DNA of 64,000 bases, taken from positions 1 to 64,000 of the forward strand of contig NZ_BMSF01000014.1 in assembly GCF_014649015.1 (NCBI RefSeq), in the 5' to 3' direction. Source of the stretch: Streptomyces narbonensis (GTDB lineage: Bacteria; Actinomycetota; Actinomycetes; Streptomycetales; Streptomycetaceae). Under the pieces are notes generated by a model. The model was not told where the DNA came from. It did not search any database and was given only the letters and a program-made list of their open reading frames with translations. This document shows positions 15,389 through 24,524 of the stretch, in pieces (the first letter of the stretch is position 1; every line of letters starts with the position of its first letter). The translations under genes were made by a program, and so were the position numbers.

Positions 15389-16933
15389 ATGCACCACCCG
15401 CCACAGCCCTGGTACCGGCCGCACCAGCCACAGCAGCAGGTCCCGGACAATCCGTACGCCCCCGGGGGCTACACCCCGCCGGAGCCGCCGCCCCGCCGCA
15501 GACGCTTCGGCAAGGGGTCGCTGATCGCGATGGTCGTCGCCCTGTCGCTCCTGGCGGCGAGCGGATGGGTGTACGCCCTCGTCGACGGCCCGTGGAACCG
15601 GTCCGCCGCGCCCGTGGCCGACAAGGCGCCCGGCCCTTCCGCGACGCCGACCCCCTCCCGGGGGCCCGCCGTCCGCACCCCGGTGCCGGTGCGTGTCCCG
15701 ACGTCGGAGGAGCTCAACGCCGGGCGCGCGGCGGGCGACGCCACGGCGTGGATCGCCGACGACCGGACCGACCTGCCCCGGCGGTCCGTCAAGCTCTATC
15801 CCCTGTGGATCGTCGGGGACACCGTCGTCCAGGCCGGGTACGAGAAGGTCACCGCCCGCCGCCTCTCGGACGGCACCGAGGCCTGGAGCGTGCCCCTGCC
15901 CGCCTCCGTCTGCGAGGCGCCGGCCAACCCGACACCCGACGGCAAGATCGTCGTGGTCTACAAGAGCGACCGGAACTGGACCGGCAACCGCTGCAACCAG
16001 CTCCAGATGATCGACCTCAGGACCGGGAAGGCCGGTTGGCGCAAGAAGCTCACCGAGACCGGTTCCATGGACGGCACGATCATGGTGAACAGCGCCATCA
16101 GCGGCGGCACCCTCGCGATCGTCCAGAGCATGAGGGCCGCCGCGTACCGCGTCGACACCGGAGGCAAGCTCTACGACATCCCGCTGGAGAACCCCGGGAA
16201 GTGCTACCCCGACAACGTCGCGGGCGGTCCCCGGCTCGTGGTGGGCTCCACGTGCGCGATCAACGTCGACCGCGGCAAGTCCTACCACCAGCTCCGCGAG
16301 CTCGACCCGCGCACCGGAAAGGTCCGCTGGCGCTACCGCACCCAGCCGGGCTGGAGCGTCGGGAAGATGCTCTCCGTCGACCCGGTCGTCTTCACCAGCT
16401 ACCACCACAAGGAACTCACCGCCGACTGGCGGGTCGTGGCCCTGAAGCCCGGAGGGAAGCTCCGCGTCACCATCGACGCCCGGCCCAAGGGATTCGCGTA
16501 CTGCGCCGACGCGGGCGACTCGGGAGGAAACATGCAGATGTGTCCGGGCACCGCCGTCGGCAAGGACATCGTCTTCCTCGGTGGCACCGACCGCGTCGGC
16601 GGCTACAGCCTCGACACCGGGAAGCTCGTCTGGGGCGTGAAGAGCTCGGTCGGCACCCTGCACCCCCTCCGTCCGGACGGCGGCGCGTTCGCACTCGTCT
16701 ACGAGGCCCCCACGGACGAGGAGCCCGGAAAGATCACCCGCTTCGGGCCCGGCGGCGTGGACACGAAGAAGCAGGTGCTCCGGCATCCCGTGACGGCCCG
16801 GGCCACCGAGCGCCGCATGCTCGCCGGACGCCTGGCCTACGCGAACGGCCGGATCGTGATCGCGCCGAGCGGCGTCTCCGGAAACGACGCGGACCACCAG
16901 GCCCGCATGCTGTCCTTCGCTCCCGGAACGTAG
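15389..16933 (+). CDS. Membrane-anchored PQQ/WD-type beta-propeller protein
   Basis: 514 aa. A proline- and glutamine-rich cytoplasmic N-terminus (about residues 1-38), one transmembrane helix (about 45-65, GSLIAMVVALSLLAASGWVY) with a basic flank RRRRFGKG, and an extracellular domain with repeating units such as LRTGKAGWRKKL, LDPRTGKVRWRY and LDTGKLVWGVK, typical of PQQ-like beta-propellers. These proteins in Streptomyces are usually lipoprotein- or membrane-anchored binding modules without demonstrated enzyme activity. Starts behind AAGGGGAG, 39 bp after the preceding membrane protein gene, so a two-gene operon. Confidence 0.8.
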   Translation: MHHPPQPWYRPHQPQQQVPDNPYAPGGYTPPEPPPRRRRFGKGSLIAMVVALSLLAASGWVYALVDGPWNRSAAPVADKAPGPSATPTPSRGPAVRTPVPVRVPTSEELNAGRAAGDATAWIADDRTDLPRRSVKLYPLWIVGDTVVQAGYEKVTARRLSDGTEAWSVPLPASVCEAPANPTPDGKIVVVYKSDRNWTGNRCNQLQMIDLRTGKAGWRKKLTETGSMDGTIMVNSAISGGTLAIVQSMRAAAYRVDTGGKLYDIPLENPGKCYPDNVAGGPRLVVGSTCAINVDRGKSYHQLRELDPRTGKVRWRYRTQPGWSVGKMLSVDPVVFTSYHHKELTADWRVVALKPGGKLRVTIDARPKGFAYCADAGDSGGNMQMCPGTAVGKDIVFLGGTDRVGGYSLDTGKLVWGVKSSVGTLHPLRPDGGAFALVYEAPTDEEPGKITRFGPGGVDTKKQVLRHPVTARATERRMLAGRLAYANGRIVIAPSGVSGNDADHQARMLSFAPGT

Positions 16934-16937
16934 CCCT

Positions 16938-16968
16938 CCGGGGCCCCGCCGAGGCGGTGGGGCCCCGG
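16938..16968. terminator. Hairpin terminator after the beta-propeller gene
   Basis: A 13-bp stem with one mismatch around a 5-base loop, starting 4 bp after the TAG stop; the core arms are CCGGGGCCCC and GGGGCCCCGG. Very stable, no U-tract, as usual in this GC range. Confidence 0.75.
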
Positions 16969-17053
16969 TTACCGCTCAGTGATCACGCAGTGGTACCGGC
17001 CCCGTTACGGTCGGTGTCGTTCAGTGAGTCGCTTGACGTCTTCAGGAGTTGTG

Positions 17054-17814
17054 ATGGGCAAGTACGCCGGCAAGAAGGCCGTGGTCATCGGTGGGACGCA
17101 CGGCATGGGCCTCGCGATGGTGCAGGGGCTGCTCGACGGCGGGGCCGAGGTCCTGCTGACGGGGCGCAACAAGGACAACATCGAGACCGCGCGCCGCGAC
17201 CTGGACGGCAAGGCCGTGCACGTCCTGCGGTCGGACGTCGCGAGCATGGACGACATCGCGGAGCTCGCCGCGGAGGTCGAGAAGACGCTCGGCCGCGTCG
17301 ACGCCGTCTTCGTGAACGTCGGCTACGCCGCGCTCGAGCCGATCGCCCTCGTCACCGAGGAGACCTACGACCGGCAGTTCAACGTGAACACCAAGGGTGT
17401 GTTCTTCACGGTGCAGAAGCTCGCCCCGCTCGTGAACGACCACGGGTCGATCGTCTTCACCACCTCGATCGCCAACGTCACCGGCACCCCCGGCATGGGC
17501 GTGTACTCGGGGGCCAAGGCGGCCGTGCGCTCCTTCGCGCAGGTCTTCGCCGCCGAGCTCCTGCCCCGCGGCATCCGCGTGAACTCCGTCAGCCCGGGCT
17601 TCATCCACACCCCGACCATGGGCATCGCGGACGCCTCCGCCGAGGAGCGGGCCGTCCTCAGCCAGGTCGGCGACGCGCTCACCCCGATGAAGCGCCACGG
17701 CACGGCGGAGGAGGTCGCCACCGCGGCGCTGTTCTTCGCCTTCGACGCGACCTTCACCACCGGTGTCGAGCTCGCGGTGGACGGCGGACTCACCCAGCAC
17801 ATCCAGCCGGTTCC

Positions 17815-17824
<10 letters not shown>
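17054..17824 (+). CDS. Short-chain dehydrogenase/reductase (SDR)
   Basis: 256 aa, a normal classical SDR length. Cofactor motif GGTHGMG at about residue 13 with a following TGRN that suggests NADPH, NVGYA in place of NNAG, catalytic Ser in TTSIANVTG, YSGAKAA as the YxxxK motif and the PGFIHTP loop. It reduces a carbonyl or oxidises an alcohol; the substrate is unknown. ATG at 17054 follows CAGGAG; GTG three bases earlier is also possible. The stop codon lies inside a CAG/TAG-rich simple repeat. It is monocistronic and lies outside the likely alkaloid cluster, so a pathway role is open. Confidence 0.88.
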
Positions 17825-17873
<49 letters not shown>

Positions 17874-17973
17874 CGATGGCCCGTGGAGCGGCATGGCCGC
17901 CCCGCGGGCCGTCACCGTCTCCGGCCGTCTCCGACCGGCTCTCGCGGCCGGTGACGGCCCGCAGGTGACGCGG

Positions 17974-19452
17974 TCAGGCCCTGACGCGCTGCGAGGCGAG
18001 TGCCCTCGGCGCCACCGCCTGCGCCGCGGCCCGGCCCGACTCGATCGCCCCGTCGACGAAGCCGTTCCACACGCTCGCGAGGTCGCCGCCCGCGAACGCG
18101 ATCCGCCCGTACGGCCGCTGGATGTCCGGCAGCTGACGCAGGAGCTGGCCGGGGCGGCGCAGGGCCTGGGCGCCCCGGGCGTACGGGTCGGAGCCCCAGT
18201 CGTGCGAGCGTACGGAGACGACCTGGGCGGCCGGCAGGTACTCCCGGACGGCGGCCTGCACCTGCGAGAGGTTCCTCGGGTCGAAGGTCGGGTCGAAGGC
18301 GAAACCGATCATGAGGTGGCTGCCGTCGGTCAGCTTGGCGGTCGGGAAGAGGCTCTCGATGCGCTGGCCCTCGTACCCCTGGCAGAGGGTGAGGGGCGTG
18401 ACGCCCCGGACCTGCATCCACAGCTTGACCGTGCGGCGCACGCCGATGCCCTCGACCGCCGCGTCGGCGTGCACCTTGGGCAGCCCCGGCGCGAAGGTGA
18501 TGTCCTTCCACACGTTGGTGGGCACCGCCACGACGACGTGCGAGGCGCGGAAGGTCCCGCGGTTGGCCGTGACGACCGAGACGCCGCTGCCCGTGTCCGC
18601 GACGGCGGTGACCGGGGTGGAGAGCTTGACGGTGACCGGCTCCTCGTACAACATCGCGCGGACGAGCCCGCTCATGCCGTCGAGGCCGACGCGCTGGGAC
18701 ATCAGGGAGAACCAGCCGTCCGCGTTCCAGCCGGTGTGCGCCCACCACTGGGCGAGCGAGGTGAGGGCGCCGTCCCTGCTGGACCCGCCGGCGAACCCCG
18801 CGACCTGCGAGCTCAGCCAACCCGCGTCCTGGGCCGAGAGGTTGAGCCGGGATATGCGGTCGTGGAGGGACAGGGGGTCGACCGCGCGCAGCAGGTCGGC
18901 GCGGAACAGCGGGTCGCGCGGCCGCTCGAAGTACTGCTGGGAGCCTTCGAAGAGCTGGGCCAGCATCTCGCCCAGCCGCCCGAACACCTCGCCGGGCGCG
19001 AAGCTCGTCGGACCGCTCGCGGTCGGGTAGACCGCCACCTCCGGCTGGATCTCGGTGACCAGCGGGATGTTGTAGCGGTTCAGCTCCTCCATGGCGTACG
19101 TCTGCGCCGGGTGGATCCACTGTCCGCCGAGCTCGATCTTCCGGCCGAGGTAGCTGTCGGTCCAGACCCGGCCGCCCACGCGGTTACGGGCTTCGAGGAC
19201 CAGGACCCGGAGTCCGCGGGAGCGGAGCTCCCGGGCGGCTGCCGCGCCGGCGAAGCCCGCGCCGACGACGATGACGTCGTAGTCCCTCCGGGCGTCTTCG
19301 GCGGCCTCGACGGTTCCGGCGTGCGCGGTGCCGCCGAAGGCGAGCGATCCGGCCGAAGCGGCGACCGCGGCGAGACCCGTGGCCTTGAGCGCGGTACGGC
19401 GGCCCACCGGGCGATGGGCTCCGGAGCGCGACGGCGTCCTGTCGGTGTTCAC
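17974..19452 (-). CDS. Tat-exported flavin monoamine oxidase
   Basis: 492 aa. The N-terminus carries a twin-arginine signal: GRRTALKATG followed by a hydrophobic stretch and an Ala-x-Ala cleavage site near residue 44 (GTAHAG). The mature part starts with the FAD dinucleotide fold VIVVGAGFAGAAAAREL and the second GG doublet VGGRVW, and has the C-terminal FAD motif with AFAGGDLASVWNGFVDGAI. This is the amine oxidase fold (MAO/putrescine oxidase group): oxidation of amines to imines or aldehydes with peroxide. GTG start behind GAGGAGA. Export suggests degradation of extracellular amines; a role in the adjacent alkaloid pathway would need the amine outside the cytoplasm and is less likely. Confidence 0.88.
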   Translation of the reverse strand: MNTDRTPSRSGAHRPVGRRTALKATGLAAVAASAGSLAFGGTAHAGTVEAAEDARRDYDVIVVGAGFAGAAAARELRSRGLRVLVLEARNRVGGRVWTDSYLGRKIELGGQWIHPAQTYAMEELNRYNIPLVTEIQPEVAVYPTASGPTSFAPGEVFGRLGEMLAQLFEGSQQYFERPRDPLFRADLLRAVDPLSLHDRISRLNLSAQDAGWLSSQVAGFAGGSSRDGALTSLAQWWAHTGWNADGWFSLMSQRVGLDGMSGLVRAMLYEEPVTVKLSTPVTAVADTGSGVSVVTANRGTFRASHVVVAVPTNVWKDITFAPGLPKVHADAAVEGIGVRRTVKLWMQVRGVTPLTLCQGYEGQRIESLFPTAKLTDGSHLMIGFAFDPTFDPRNLSQVQAAVREYLPAAQVVSVRSHDWGSDPYARGAQALRRPGQLLRQLPDIQRPYGRIAFAGGDLASVWNGFVDGAIESGRAAAQAVAPRALASQRVRA

Positions 19453-20151
19453 GATGTCTCCTCGATGTTCTGCGACGTTCTACGACGACGGTCTGCGGCG
19501 TGCTGCGAGGTTCTGGGCATGCGGTGGCCTTCGGCGACGGCAATGAAGTCCTGTGGTGTTCCGCGTCCGCCGGTCGGCCCGGGAAAGCCGTTCCGAATCG
19601 AGCGATTCCCGGGCCGTCGAGCGAAGGGAATGAGCCGAATGCCCGTGCCGGTGCGAAAGTAGCCGAGGTGCCGTCGTGTCCTGCCCAATGCCTGCTCACG
19701 GCCCGGTAAGCAGGTGGCTGATGAGCGGACGGAGAGGGGACGGTTTCCCGCCGGTGCCCGGACGGTGGGGATCTTCGAGGACGGTGGAGGAGCACCGGAA
19801 CGCCCAGGCCTCCGGCCCTGAGGGCGGGGGCGAGGGGGCCCGCGGGCGCGAGTCGAAAAGATGACCGCGGCCCGGCAAGCCTCTCAAGGAGAAAGGCCGA
19901 CCGATGTGAAATCATGGCAATCGGCGGTGAAATGCGCAGCCGGTTATGTCCTGGATTGCCGACCACACTCCAGAGGCTGAGTATTTCAAGCCAAGAAACA
20001 GTAATAACCAGCCAAGAGCGAATGATGTCCGAATGCGGGGGAGCATGGCGACGAGCTGGCAGAACAGAGTGATCCGGCCGAGACGCCGACACGGGGACGC
20101 GAGCGGGGCCATGGGGACAATCGACGGATCTTGCGCAGTCCAGGGGGACAC
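19453..20151. other. 700-bp non-coding region upstream of the SARP gene
   Basis: No supportable gene. The right part (about 19970-20045) is clearly AT-richer than its surroundings and contains two direct GCCAAGA heptamers 21 bp apart (19990-19996 and 20011-20017). It probably holds the promoters of the amine oxidase (left) and the SARP (right). I see no convincing gamma-butyrolactone-receptor (ARE-like) palindrome. Confidence 0.6.
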
Positions 20152-22578
20152 ATGCACATTCACATGCTGGGGCCGTTGGAGGTCGTTTCCGAGGGTGGGG
20201 GGACCGTCTCGTTAGGAGGCTCGCGTCAGCGGGCGACTCTGGGATTCCTCCTGCTGAAGGCCAACAAGGTCGTCGCCACCAGCCAGTTACTGAACGCCGT
20301 CTGGTCAGCCGACGACGCACCGAGCTCCGCACGGAAGATCCTGCAGAACGCGGTCTGGGGACTCCGCGGCATCCTCCACAACGGCGCGCAGGGCGGTTCC
20401 GGCAACCGGACGACACAGGCTCCCGTCCTGATCACCCAGGCACCCGGCTACATGCTGCGCGTCGAACCGGAGCAGGTGGACCTCTTCCGCTTCGAGCGGC
20501 GCGCGACCCAAGGGCGGGCGGAACTGGAAGCCGGCCGGACCGAGTCCGCGGCACGCCTCCTCAAGGAGGCGCTCGACCTGTGGCGTGGGCCCGCACTCAC
20601 GGATCTGGTGGAGACGGGGATCTCCTGGCCGGAACTGTCGGCCGTCCAGGGCGCCCGCACCGACGCCATGGAGGACTTCTTCGAGGCGCAGCTCGCCCTC
20701 GGACGCCACCACTCCGTCCTCGGCGAGCTCGAGACGCTCGTCGAGCGGGAGCCCCTCCGCGAGCGGGCCTGCAGCCAGCTCATGCTGGCGCTGTACCGCT
20801 GCGGACGGCAGGCCGACGCGCTCAATGTGTACGGCCGGATCCGCTCGGCCCTCGTCGAGAACCTGGGACTGGAGCCGGGCCATGAACTCCGCACCCTCCA
20901 GCAGGCCATCCTCACCCACGACCCCGCCCTCACCCTGCAGGCCGCCGCCACCTCGTACGAGTTCACCCAGGCCGCCGCGGCGACCGAGCACGCGGTCGCC
21001 CTGCGAGGCGTCTCCGGAGTTCCCGCGTACCGGGCCGGCTCGGCCGGCTCGCCCGCGCAGGCGGCCGGGGCGGCGGGTCCCGTGGAGGCGCCACCGGCCG
21101 GGGCCCACCAGACCGTGGTCTCCGAGCACCGCAAGGTGGGCGTCGTCCTGCTCAGGACCGAACTCCACGCCCACGCCTCCGAGACCGGAATCGAGGCCGA
21201 CCGGCTGCTCCAGGGCACGGCCGCCGTGGTCGAGGAGGAGATCGAACGCCACGGCGGGACCGTCGCGGGCTCCGTCGGCCCGTTCTCGCTCGCACTGTTC
21301 GGCGTGCACCGCGGCCGGGCGGACGACGCGGAACGCGCGGTTCGCGCGGCCCTCGCCATCCGTGACCGGCTCGCCCCCACTCGGCAGCTCGCCGTCAAGG
21401 CGGCCGTCGAGGTGGGGGAGGCGCTGGTGCGCTACCTCCCCGGCGACGAGGAGACCCCGCCGTCGGCCGTCGGCGCGCTCATGGACGAGTGTCACCGGCT
21501 CCTCGCCCTCGTCCCCCAGGGCGAGATCAGGGTGAGCGACAGCACCTTCAGGGAGACCGAGTCCGTCATCGCCTACGAGCCGGCCGAGGACCCGGCGGGC
21601 GGATGGCGGATCAGGAGCGGCAGCGAGGAGCCGGCCGACCACCACGGCGTGCCGATCGTCGACCGCGAGATCGAACTCGAAGTGCTGCGCGGGCTCCTGG
21701 AGCTGGCCCGCCACCGCGGCAACCCGCACCTCGTCACCCTCCTCGGCCAGGGCGGTGTGGGGAAGACCCGGTTCATCGTGGAGCTGGAGCACCGCATCAC
21801 GGGGCGCCCCCACGCGCCGCTGTTCCTCGCGACCCGGGCCACCCTCCTGTACGGCAACCACCCGCTCTCCGCGCAGATCGCGATACTCGCCTCGTGCTGC
21901 GGGATCCAGCAGGGCGACTCGGGCAAGTCCGCCCGCGCCAAGCTGGCCAGCACGCTCCACCAGCTGGTCCAGTGCGAGGAGACGGCGGGCAGGCTGCTGC
22001 CGTACCTCAGCCCGCTCGTCGATCCCGAGGGCTCGGAGATACGCCAGCCGATGGTCTCCGAACTCCTCAACGCCTGGTACGAGTTCGTGGGCCTCGCCGC
22101 CGAGGAGCGGCCTCTCGTGATCGTCGTCGACGACCTCCACCGGGGCGACGACCGCCTGCTCGACTGCGTCGAACAGCTCCCGGAGAGGGTCGGCGCCGTG
22201 CCCCTCGTGGTCATCGCGGCCGCCCGGCCCGAGCTCCTGGAGCGTCGTCCCGACTGGGGCAGCGGCAGCCGCCAGGCGACCACCCTCACCCTCGAACCCC
22301 TCTCGGACGCGGCCGAACAGCGCCTCCAGGAGCTGCTGTCCGCGGCGGCTCCCGGCGACACGCACGAGGCGGCGGGCGGGGCGGCCGGCGCCATCACGGC
22401 GGGTGGTGGCCGGCACGCCGGAGGCCTCCCCGCCCGGGCGGCACTGCGTCTCGCGGAGCCCCGCGTCGTGGAGCCCCGCCACCCGGGTGGCAAGGGCGGC
22501 GGCGGTGCGGCCGGCGGACACGGCCCCGGCGTGCCGGAGCAGGTCGAACGGGTCAAGAACGAGCGCCAGTACAGCTAG
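20152..22578 (+). CDS. PimR-like SARP regulator of the alkaloid cluster (SARP-cyclase-like-ATPase)
   Basis: 808 aa. Residues 1-95: OmpR-type DNA-binding domain (MHIHMLGPLEV, then SRQRATLGFLLL); about 100-260: bacterial activation domain with LEPGHELRTLQQAIL; about 325-470: a domain resembling class III nucleotidyl cyclases as found in PimR-type regulators; about 500 onward: ATPase with LLGQGGVGKTRFIVEL near 531 and Walker B LVIVVDDLHRGDD near 656. The frame then runs into Gly/Ala-rich low complexity and stops, so the C-terminal part of longer PimR-like proteins, including the LuxR HTH, is missing. Two Leu codons are TTA (20212-20214, residue 21; 20287-20289, residue 46), implying bldA-dependent translation. 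ATG behind CAGGGGGA is used instead of the ATG at 20131. Likely activator of the aminotransferase, oxygenase and PKS operons. Confidence 0.9.
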   Translation: MHIHMLGPLEVVSEGGGTVSLGGSRQRATLGFLLLKANKVVATSQLLNAVWSADDAPSSARKILQNAVWGLRGILHNGAQGGSGNRTTQAPVLITQAPGYMLRVEPEQVDLFRFERRATQGRAELEAGRTESAARLLKEALDLWRGPALTDLVETGISWPELSAVQGARTDAMEDFFEAQLALGRHHSVLGELETLVEREPLRERACSQLMLALYRCGRQADALNVYGRIRSALVENLGLEPGHELRTLQQAILTHDPALTLQAAATSYEFTQAAAATEHAVALRGVSGVPAYRAGSAGSPAQAAGAAGPVEAPPAGAHQTVVSEHRKVGVVLLRTELHAHASETGIEADRLLQGTAAVVEEEIERHGGTVAGSVGPFSLALFGVHRGRADDAERAVRAALAIRDRLAPTRQLAVKAAVEVGEALVRYLPGDEETPPSAVGALMDECHRLLALVPQGEIRVSDSTFRETESVIAYEPAEDPAGGWRIRSGSEEPADHHGVPIVDREIELEVLRGLLELARHRGNPHLVTLLGQGGVGKTRFIVELEHRITGRPHAPLFLATRATLLYGNHPLSAQIAILASCCGIQQGDSGKSARAKLASTLHQLVQCEETAGRLLPYLSPLVDPEGSEIRQPMVSELLNAWYEFVGLAAEERPLVIVVDDLHRGDDRLLDCVEQLPERVGAVPLVVIAAARPELLERRPDWGSGSRQATTLTLEPLSDAAEQRLQELLSAAAPGDTHEAAGGAAGAITAGGGRHAGGLPARAALRLAEPRVVEPRHPGGKGGGGAAGGHGPGVPEQVERVKNERQYS

Positions 22579-22600
22579 GGCCTGTCCGGCGGATCATGGC

Positions 22601-22708
22601 CGGGGAGGATCCCTCCGCCGGGCGGGCTGGAGGGGAGACCTCCGCGTGGCCCGACAGGGAGGAGACCTCCGCTCTGCCGGCCGGGGAGGAGACCTCCGCA
22701 GGCGACGG
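22601..22708. repeat. Four 27-bp tandem repeats each with a GGAGG/CCTCC dyad
   Basis: Four units with exact 27-bp spacing share GAGACCTCCGC (22635, 22662 and 22689; a degenerate copy GATCCCTCCGC at 22608). Within each unit GGAGG-AGA-CCTCC can pair. They lie between the SARP stop codon and the next hairpin. There are no unique spacers, so this is not a CRISPR. Possible roles are a transcription roadblock or a mobile palindrome array. Confidence 0.85.
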
Positions 22709-22740
22709 TGTGGCCCGTCCCGTCCGGGACGGGCCACACC
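22707..22740. terminator. Perfect 15-bp hairpin between SARP and aminotransferase
   Basis: Arms GGTGTGGCCCGTCCC and GGGACGGGCCACACC pair perfectly around a 4-base loop GTCC. It lies between two convergent genes and most likely ends transcription from both sides. Confidence 0.85.
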
Positions 22741-22788
22741 GGCCACACGGATCGACGACCCTCACACCCTTCCGCCGGTGAGGCGCTT

Positions 22789-24318
22789 CTAGTCCTCGTC
22801 GCGCAGGACGGAGGCCACCGCGCGCAGGGCGTCCGCGAGCCGCTCGATCTCCCCGTCCGTCAGATGGATCGACGGCGCGAACCGCAGCGTGTTCCCGGCG
22901 CTCGCCGTGGGGAACGTCCGCACCCGGTGCTCCCGCAGCAGATAGCCGGACAGCGTGTACCCCAGCAGGCCGGACCGGGCCCCGTCCCGTACCGCCTCGG
23001 AGGACGACTCCGACTGGTCATGGAACTCCAGGCCCAGCATCAGTCCCTTCCCGCGGACCTCCTTGACGACGTCCGGGAAGTCGGCGCGGACCCCTTCCAG
23101 GGCCTCGGCGAGCCGGGCGCCCCGCTCCCGCGCGAGCCCGTAGGCGCGGCCGCCGTCCGCCTCCAGCATCTCCAGGACCTTCAGGGCGATCGGCGTGGAG
23201 AAGCCGTCCTTGGCGAAGGTCGAGCTGTGGACGAGATCGAACTCGTGCCGGTACCGGCCGCTCGCCACGAGCATCACCGACGTCTTCGCCAGACCGCCGC
23301 CCAGGCTCTTCGCCAGGACGTAGTAGTCGCCGCGCAGACCGATCAGCGAACTCGCGAGGAACGCGCCCGTGCGGCCCATCCCGCTCTGGATCTCGTCGAT
23401 GACCACCGGGATGCCGGCGGCGTCGCATTCCCGCCGGACCGTGGCCGCGAACTCCCGGGTCAGCGGGACGATGCCGCCCTCGCCCTGGATCGGCTCCAGC
23501 AGGAACGCCGCCACGAGCGGGAAGGGCCGCTCGACGAGCGTGACCGCCCCGTCGCGCACCACGATGTCACGCAGCGCGGCGCTCTCCTCGGCGATGATCT
23601 CCCCGACTGCGGAGGGTCGGTCGAGCGGGACGAACCGGGCCCGGTTCGCCAGCGCCCCGAACGGGGTCCGGTAGGCGGAGTTGTGGGTCAACTGGACGCT
23701 GCCGACCAGCTTTCCGTGGAAGGAACCCTCCAGCGTCAGGAAGACCGGCGGCCTGGAGCCGACCTCCGCGTTCGCACGGGCCACCTCCTCGGCCAGGACC
23801 TCGAAGTCCTGGTGTCCGCCGGCCGGCAGGACCGCCTCGCCGGACTCGACCGCCGCCCGCGCGGCGGCCGTGTGCTCCGCCAGCTCGGCGACGAGCGCCT
23901 GCACCTGGAGCACCCGGTCCAGCTCGGCGTGCTTGACGGCCGCCTCGATCGCCTCGGCTCCGCTGTTGGCGAAGATCGCCGCGTACGTCTCGGCGGAGCC
24001 CGTCTCCCGGCGAACGATGCCGCTGAGCAGGGCGGCGACCTCCTGGGCGCACGAGTTGCGCGAGAACTGGGCGTTGACCGGAGCGCCTTCGTCGAGCAGC
24101 CGCCTCGCCCGCGCGACGAGCTCGGGATGGTTGTGGCCGAAGATCAGCGAGCCGTAGCCGCCCGCCGCGTCCAGGACGGGGACCTCCTCCCCGTCCTCGC
24201 CGCGGAAGAACAACGTGTTCCCCTCGGCCCGCGTGTATTCGACATCGAGCCCGACGGAGGTGAGGAAACCGAGCAGATAAGGCTCGGAAATTCCGGGTTC
24301 ATCGGATACGGATTTCAT
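22789..24318 (-). CDS. Class III PLP aminotransferase (amine-forming step of the alkaloid)
   Basis: 509 aa. Class III marks: ANSGAEAIEAAVKHAEL, the cofactor motif VIDEIQSGMGRTGAFL and the PLP lysine in LAKSLGGGLAK. Between the first motif and LEGSFHGKLVGSVQL lies an insertion of roughly 45 residues, which makes it longer than ordinary ornithine/diaminobutyrate aminotransferases. In coelimycin- and argimycin-type clusters a class III enzyme (CpkG, ArpN) converts the aldehyde released by the PKS reductase domain into a primary amine that then cyclises; I infer the same here. The start MKSVSDE behind AGAGGGGG is preferred over the ATG 72 bp upstream, because the -10-like TAGGGT (24347-24352, minus strand) and candidate SARP repeats lie inside the longer frame. 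Convergent with the SARP gene. Confidence 0.9.
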   Translation of the reverse strand: MKSVSDEPGISEPYLLGFLTSVGLDVEYTRAEGNTLFFRGEDGEEVPVLDAAGGYGSLIFGHNHPELVARARRLLDEGAPVNAQFSRNSCAQEVAALLSGIVRRETGSAETYAAIFANSGAEAIEAAVKHAELDRVLQVQALVAELAEHTAAARAAVESGEAVLPAGGHQDFEVLAEEVARANAEVGSRPPVFLTLEGSFHGKLVGSVQLTHNSAYRTPFGALANRARFVPLDRPSAVGEIIAEESAALRDIVVRDGAVTLVERPFPLVAAFLLEPIQGEGGIVPLTREFAATVRRECDAAGIPVVIDEIQSGMGRTGAFLASSLIGLRGDYYVLAKSLGGGLAKTSVMLVASGRYRHEFDLVHSSTFAKDGFSTPIALKVLEMLEADGGRAYGLARERGARLAEALEGVRADFPDVVKEVRGKGLMLGLEFHDQSESSSEAVRDGARSGLLGYTLSGYLLREHRVRTFPTASAGNTLRFAPSIHLTDGEIERLADALRAVASVLRDED

Positions 24319-24382
24319 GACGCCCCCTCTTCTTGGATACGGGGGGACCCTACCCACGGGGGCACCCGGAGAGTGCTGCCAC

Positions 24383-24411
24383 GAGGTCATGGAGCGGTCA
24401 TCGCCCGGCTA
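24383..24411. promoter_or_regulatory. Candidate SARP operator, aminotransferase/flavin reductase intergenic region
   Basis: Heptamers GAGGTCA, GCGGTCA and a weaker CCGGCTA start at 24383, 24394 and 24405, an 11-bp period as in known SARP binding sites. They lie 65 bp upstream of the aminotransferase ATG. A minus-strand TAGGGT (24347-24352) is a good -10 for that gene but is 30 bp from the nearest repeat, farther than in classical SARP promoters. Confidence 0.5.
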
Positions 24412-24524
24412 CCGCAAGCCGTGAACAGCTCTGTTGGGCACGTTACTTGAGAATGAACAGGCGTCAGAAGGGTCTCCGATACGTTGGTTCGGTGTTCCTG
24501 CATCCGAATTTCGAAAGAGGCGCC

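Noticed and set aside
19970..20045. Gamma-butyrolactone receptor (ARE) box upstream of the SARP
   Set aside because: The AT-rich region has direct GCCAAGA repeats but no 20-plus-bp palindrome of the ARE type.
22601..22708. CRISPR-like repeats
   Set aside because: The units are contiguous with conserved inter-core sequence and no unique spacers, and no cas genes are nearby.
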